Origin: an uncultured Paracoccaceae bacterium
Lineage (GTDB): Bacteria > Pseudomonadota > Alphaproteobacteria > Rhodobacterales > Rhodobacteraceae
Length of the DNA stretch: 64,000 nucleotides
Assembly (NCBI GenBank): GCA_947487205.1
Contig: CANKVU010000022.1
Location: 22,159-86,158 of the forward strand
Direction: 5' to 3'
The position numbers and the translations under genes are program-made. Of the stretch, positions 62,527-64,000 are shown one piece after another. A model generated the notes under the pieces. It saw nothing but the letters and a program-made list of their open reading frames with translations, was not told where the DNA came from and searched no databases. Each line of letters begins with the position of its first letter. Within the stretch, counting starts at the first letter, position 1.

Positions 62527-62603
62527 GGCGTGATAGCTCAGCTGGTTAGAGCACAGCACTCATAATGCTGGGGTCGGCGGTTCAAGTCCGCCTCACGCTA
62601 CCA
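62527..62603 (+). tRNA. tRNA-Met (CAT anticodon, elongator type)
   Basis: The 77-base cloverleaf has acceptor GGCGTGA / TCACGCT, D-arm AGCTCAGCTGGTTAGAGC, anticodon stem CAGCA / TGCTG around the loop CTCATAA (anticodon CAT), T-arm GGCGGTTCAAGTCCGCC and an encoded CCA. The body resembles elongator tRNA-Met (GAGCAC...CTCATAA...GGGGTC). The first pair is G-U. tRNA-Ile2 is the alternative for CAT anticodons. Confidence 0.93.
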
Positions 62604-62651
62604 ACTTCCCCCTTTTCGAATCGGTGCGGCCGGATCGGCGCGAGCGCGGCG

Positions 62652-63371
62652 TCAGTCGACGCGGCGCAGGTGCAGCTGGTTGCCGACCTTCTTGGTCTCG
62701 AACCGCTTCAGCTCCACCACCAGGTCCGAGAGCTTGCGCTTGCCGTAGGTGCGGGTGTCGAAATCGGGATATTGGGACGTGATGTACTGGCCGATCTGGC
62801 CCAGCGCGTACCATTCGTCGTCCTGCTCGATCCGGTCCATCGCCTGCAGGATCAGCGGCACCGCCTCGACCGGGGCGACCTTGCCCGCCGGCGCCCGGCC
62901 CGAATCGGCGGTCTTGGGCTGGATCGGCTCGTCGACGATGTTCTCGATCAGGATGAAGCGGTTGCAGACGTTGCGCAGGGCCTCGGGCGCCTTCTTCTCG
63001 CCGATGCCGATCACGTCGAGCCCGTTCTCGCGCACCCGGTTGGCGAGCGCGGTGAAGTCGGAATCCGACGAGACCAGCACGAAGCCGTCGAAGCGGCCCG
63101 TGTGCAGGATGTCCATGGCGTCGATGACGAGGCCGATGTCGGAGGCGTTCTTGCCCACCGTGTTCGCCGTCTCCTGGTGGGCGACGAGGCCCAGGTCGCG
63201 CACGGTCTTGGACCAGTTCGTGAGCCGTCCCGAGGACCAGTCGCCATAGACGCGGCGCAGGGCCGGCTCGCCGAACTTGGTGATCTCCTTCAGGATCGGG
63301 TCGGCGTATTTCGCCGGGATGTTGTCGGCGTCGATCAGGACGGCGTAGAGCGGGCGGTCGCGGGTGGCCAT
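62652..63371 (-). CDS. NYN domain protein (LabA/DUF88 type)
   Basis: This 239-residue protein has the PIN-like NYN nuclease domain at residues 5-150: YAVLIDADNIPAKYADPIL, VGKNASDIGLVIDAMDILH, DGFVLVSSDSDFTALANRVR with conserved acidic residues, and VIGIGEKKAPEALRNVCNRF. A C-terminal OST-HTH/LOTUS-like domain at about 170-235 (PLILQAMDRIEQDDEWYALG, DFDTRTYGKRKLSDLVVELK) would bind RNA. It is probably an RNase. Start chosen at the ATG with GAGGAA upstream. Confidence 0.85.
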   Translation of the reverse strand: MATRDRPLYAVLIDADNIPAKYADPILKEITKFGEPALRRVYGDWSSGRLTNWSKTVRDLGLVAHQETANTVGKNASDIGLVIDAMDILHTGRFDGFVLVSSDSDFTALANRVRENGLDVIGIGEKKAPEALRNVCNRFILIENIVDEPIQPKTADSGRAPAGKVAPVEAVPLILQAMDRIEQDDEWYALGQIGQYITSQYPDFDTRTYGKRKLSDLVVELKRFETKKVGNQLHLRRVD

Positions 63372-63379
63372 CTTGTTCC

Positions 63380-63853
63380 TCACAGTCTGCGGTGGAGGAC
63401 GAGGGCGTCGACGAGGCCCTCGGTCGGGTGGCGAAAGGCCTGCGGCACGCGGCCCACGGTGTCAAACCCGTAATCCCGCCAGATGGCCAGGGCGCGGGTA
63501 TTCGTGGCGAGGACGAAGTTGAACTGCATCGCCAGGAAGCCCCGCGCGCGGGCCCGGTCGAGGGCGTGGTCGAGCATGGCGCGGGCCGTGCCGCGGCCCC
63601 GCGCCGCCGGGTGGGTGGCGAAGCCCGCATTGCAGACATGGTCGCCGTTCCCGGGCTGGTTGGCCTTGAGGTAATAGGTGCCGGTGGCGTCGTCGGTGAT
63701 CCAGGCCTCGCGGTCGGGGCCGGTCCAGTAGGCCAGCGCATTGGCGCGCGGGATGGCCGGATCGACGGCATAGGTGTCGCCCGGACGGAAGGCGGGTTCG
63801 AGGATCGCCCAGAGGGCGTCGCCGTCCGCCGGGGCCGCGCGGCGCAGGATCAT
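63380..63853 (-). CDS. GNAT family N-acetyltransferase
   Basis: This 157-residue enzyme has the acetyl-CoA loop THPAARGRGTARAMLDHALD and the following NFVLATNTRALAIWRDYGF, the standard GNAT motif A/B order. Substrate unknown. It lies just upstream of the NYN gene and ends 8 bp before it, so the two are probably co-transcribed. Confidence 0.85.
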   Translation of the reverse strand: MILRRAAPADGDALWAILEPAFRPGDTYAVDPAIPRANALAYWTGPDREAWITDDATGTYYLKANQPGNGDHVCNAGFATHPAARGRGTARAMLDHALDRARARGFLAMQFNFVLATNTRALAIWRDYGFDTVGRVPQAFRHPTEGLVDALVLHRRL

Positions 63854-63873
63854 GCTGGGCGCGGGCGGAGGCG

Positions 63874-63923
63874 GCCGGGGGCGCCGCCCCCGGGCCCCCG
63901 GGGTATTTGGGAAAGGATGAAGC
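63874..63923. repeat. Rhodobacterales-type intergenic hairpin repeat
   Basis: CCGGGGGC, three bases, GCCCCCGG forms a hairpin (63874-63892) followed by CCCCCGGGGTATTTGGGAAAGGATGAAG. This CCCCGGxGTATTT...AAGATGAAG sequence recurs between genes in many Rhodobacterales genomes, as recalled from such genomes. It may terminate the alcohol dehydrogenase or serve as a dispersed repeat. Confidence 0.5.
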
Positions 63924-64000
63924 TCAATACTCCACCACGGCGCGGATGGACTTGCCCTCGTGCATGAGGTCGAAGCCGTGGTTGATGTCGTCGAGGGCGA
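63924..64000 (-). CDS. 3' end of class III alcohol dehydrogenase
   Basis: Only the last 24 residues are inside the window: ALDDINHGFDLMHEGKSIRA followed by VVEY and the stop. This is the characteristic C-terminus of S-(hydroxymethyl)glutathione dehydrogenase, the zinc enzyme of glutathione-dependent formaldehyde oxidation. The rest lies beyond the edge. It would fit the formate-related genes nearby. Confidence 0.8.
   Translation of the reverse strand, partial: ALDDINHGFDLMHEGKSIRAVVEY

Noticed and set aside
62527..62603. tRNA-Ile2 (CAT anticodon modified to lysidine)
   Set aside because: The GAGCAC D-arm side, the loop and the GGGGTC variable region fit elongator tRNA-Met better; modification cannot be seen in DNA.

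Overview
The window is very GC-rich and gene-dense and looks like chromosomal DNA from an alphaproteobacterium of the Rhodobacterales (Rhodobacteraceae/Roseobacter type). The lineage is suggested by a VPLPA-CTERM cargo protein, a secE-nusG-rplK-rplA operon, a small DUF6494-like gene followed by mrp and a DUF6505-like gene, DUF3306/TorD/4Fe-4S formate-dehydrogenase accessory genes, TRAP and Liv-type transporters, and many ATGA/TGATG gene overlaps. All calls come from reading the sequence and from family knowledge; no database search was run.

Region 1 (1-22.2 kb) is loosely packed and partly decayed. It starts with remains of a DabB/NuoL-like membrane subunit. A DUF892-like helical protein, a divergent LysR/OsmC pair, a DUF3618 protein and a membrane protein follow. 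Next is a tight six-gene operon (6787-14296): ThDP-dependent acetolactate-synthase-like enzyme, iron alcohol dehydrogenase, class III PHA synthase (PhaE, PhaC), CoA-transferase and alpha/beta hydrolase. This reads as a self-contained polyester pathway. After it come an IS3-family remnant, two small basic/charged proteins, groES-groEL with a CIRCE operator and possible heat-shock promoter, a phosphoesterase, an HNH-type protein, an ion channel and an acetyltransferase, separated by several gene-poor stretches.

Region 2 (22.2-29.5 kb) carries a VPLPA-CTERM exported protein, a DrrAB-like ABC exporter, two small proteins, a Tat-exported PhoX-like phosphatase and an MFS transporter.

Region 3 (29.5-43.7 kb) is a catabolic island around a GntR/FadR-type regulator. 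Leftwards run a 3-hydroxyisobutyrate-dehydrogenase-like enzyme, a two-domain hydrolase, a carboxymuconolactone-decarboxylase-like protein and a full TRAP transporter. Rightwards run a lactonase-like metallo-beta-lactamase, a complete Liv-type ABC importer and a cobalt-type nitrile hydratase with its accessory protein. Related ATTGTC/GACAAT operator-like sequences lie at three promoter regions of this island, suggesting one regulon that imports and hydrolyses a lactone, nitrile or amide compound.

Region 4 (43.8-64 kb) is more housekeeping: a DEAD-box helicase with a repeat tail, an MsbA-like ABC exporter, a TetR regulator divergent from a three-subunit molybdenum hydroxylase, a bidirectional terminator, secE-nusG-rplK-rplA, a cardiolipin-synthase-like protein with a DNase-I-fold hydrolase, formate-dehydrogenase accessory genes without the dehydrogenase itself, the mrp cluster, an elongator tRNA-Met, a NYN-domain protein, a GNAT enzyme and the 3' end of a class III alcohol dehydrogenase cut by the window edge.
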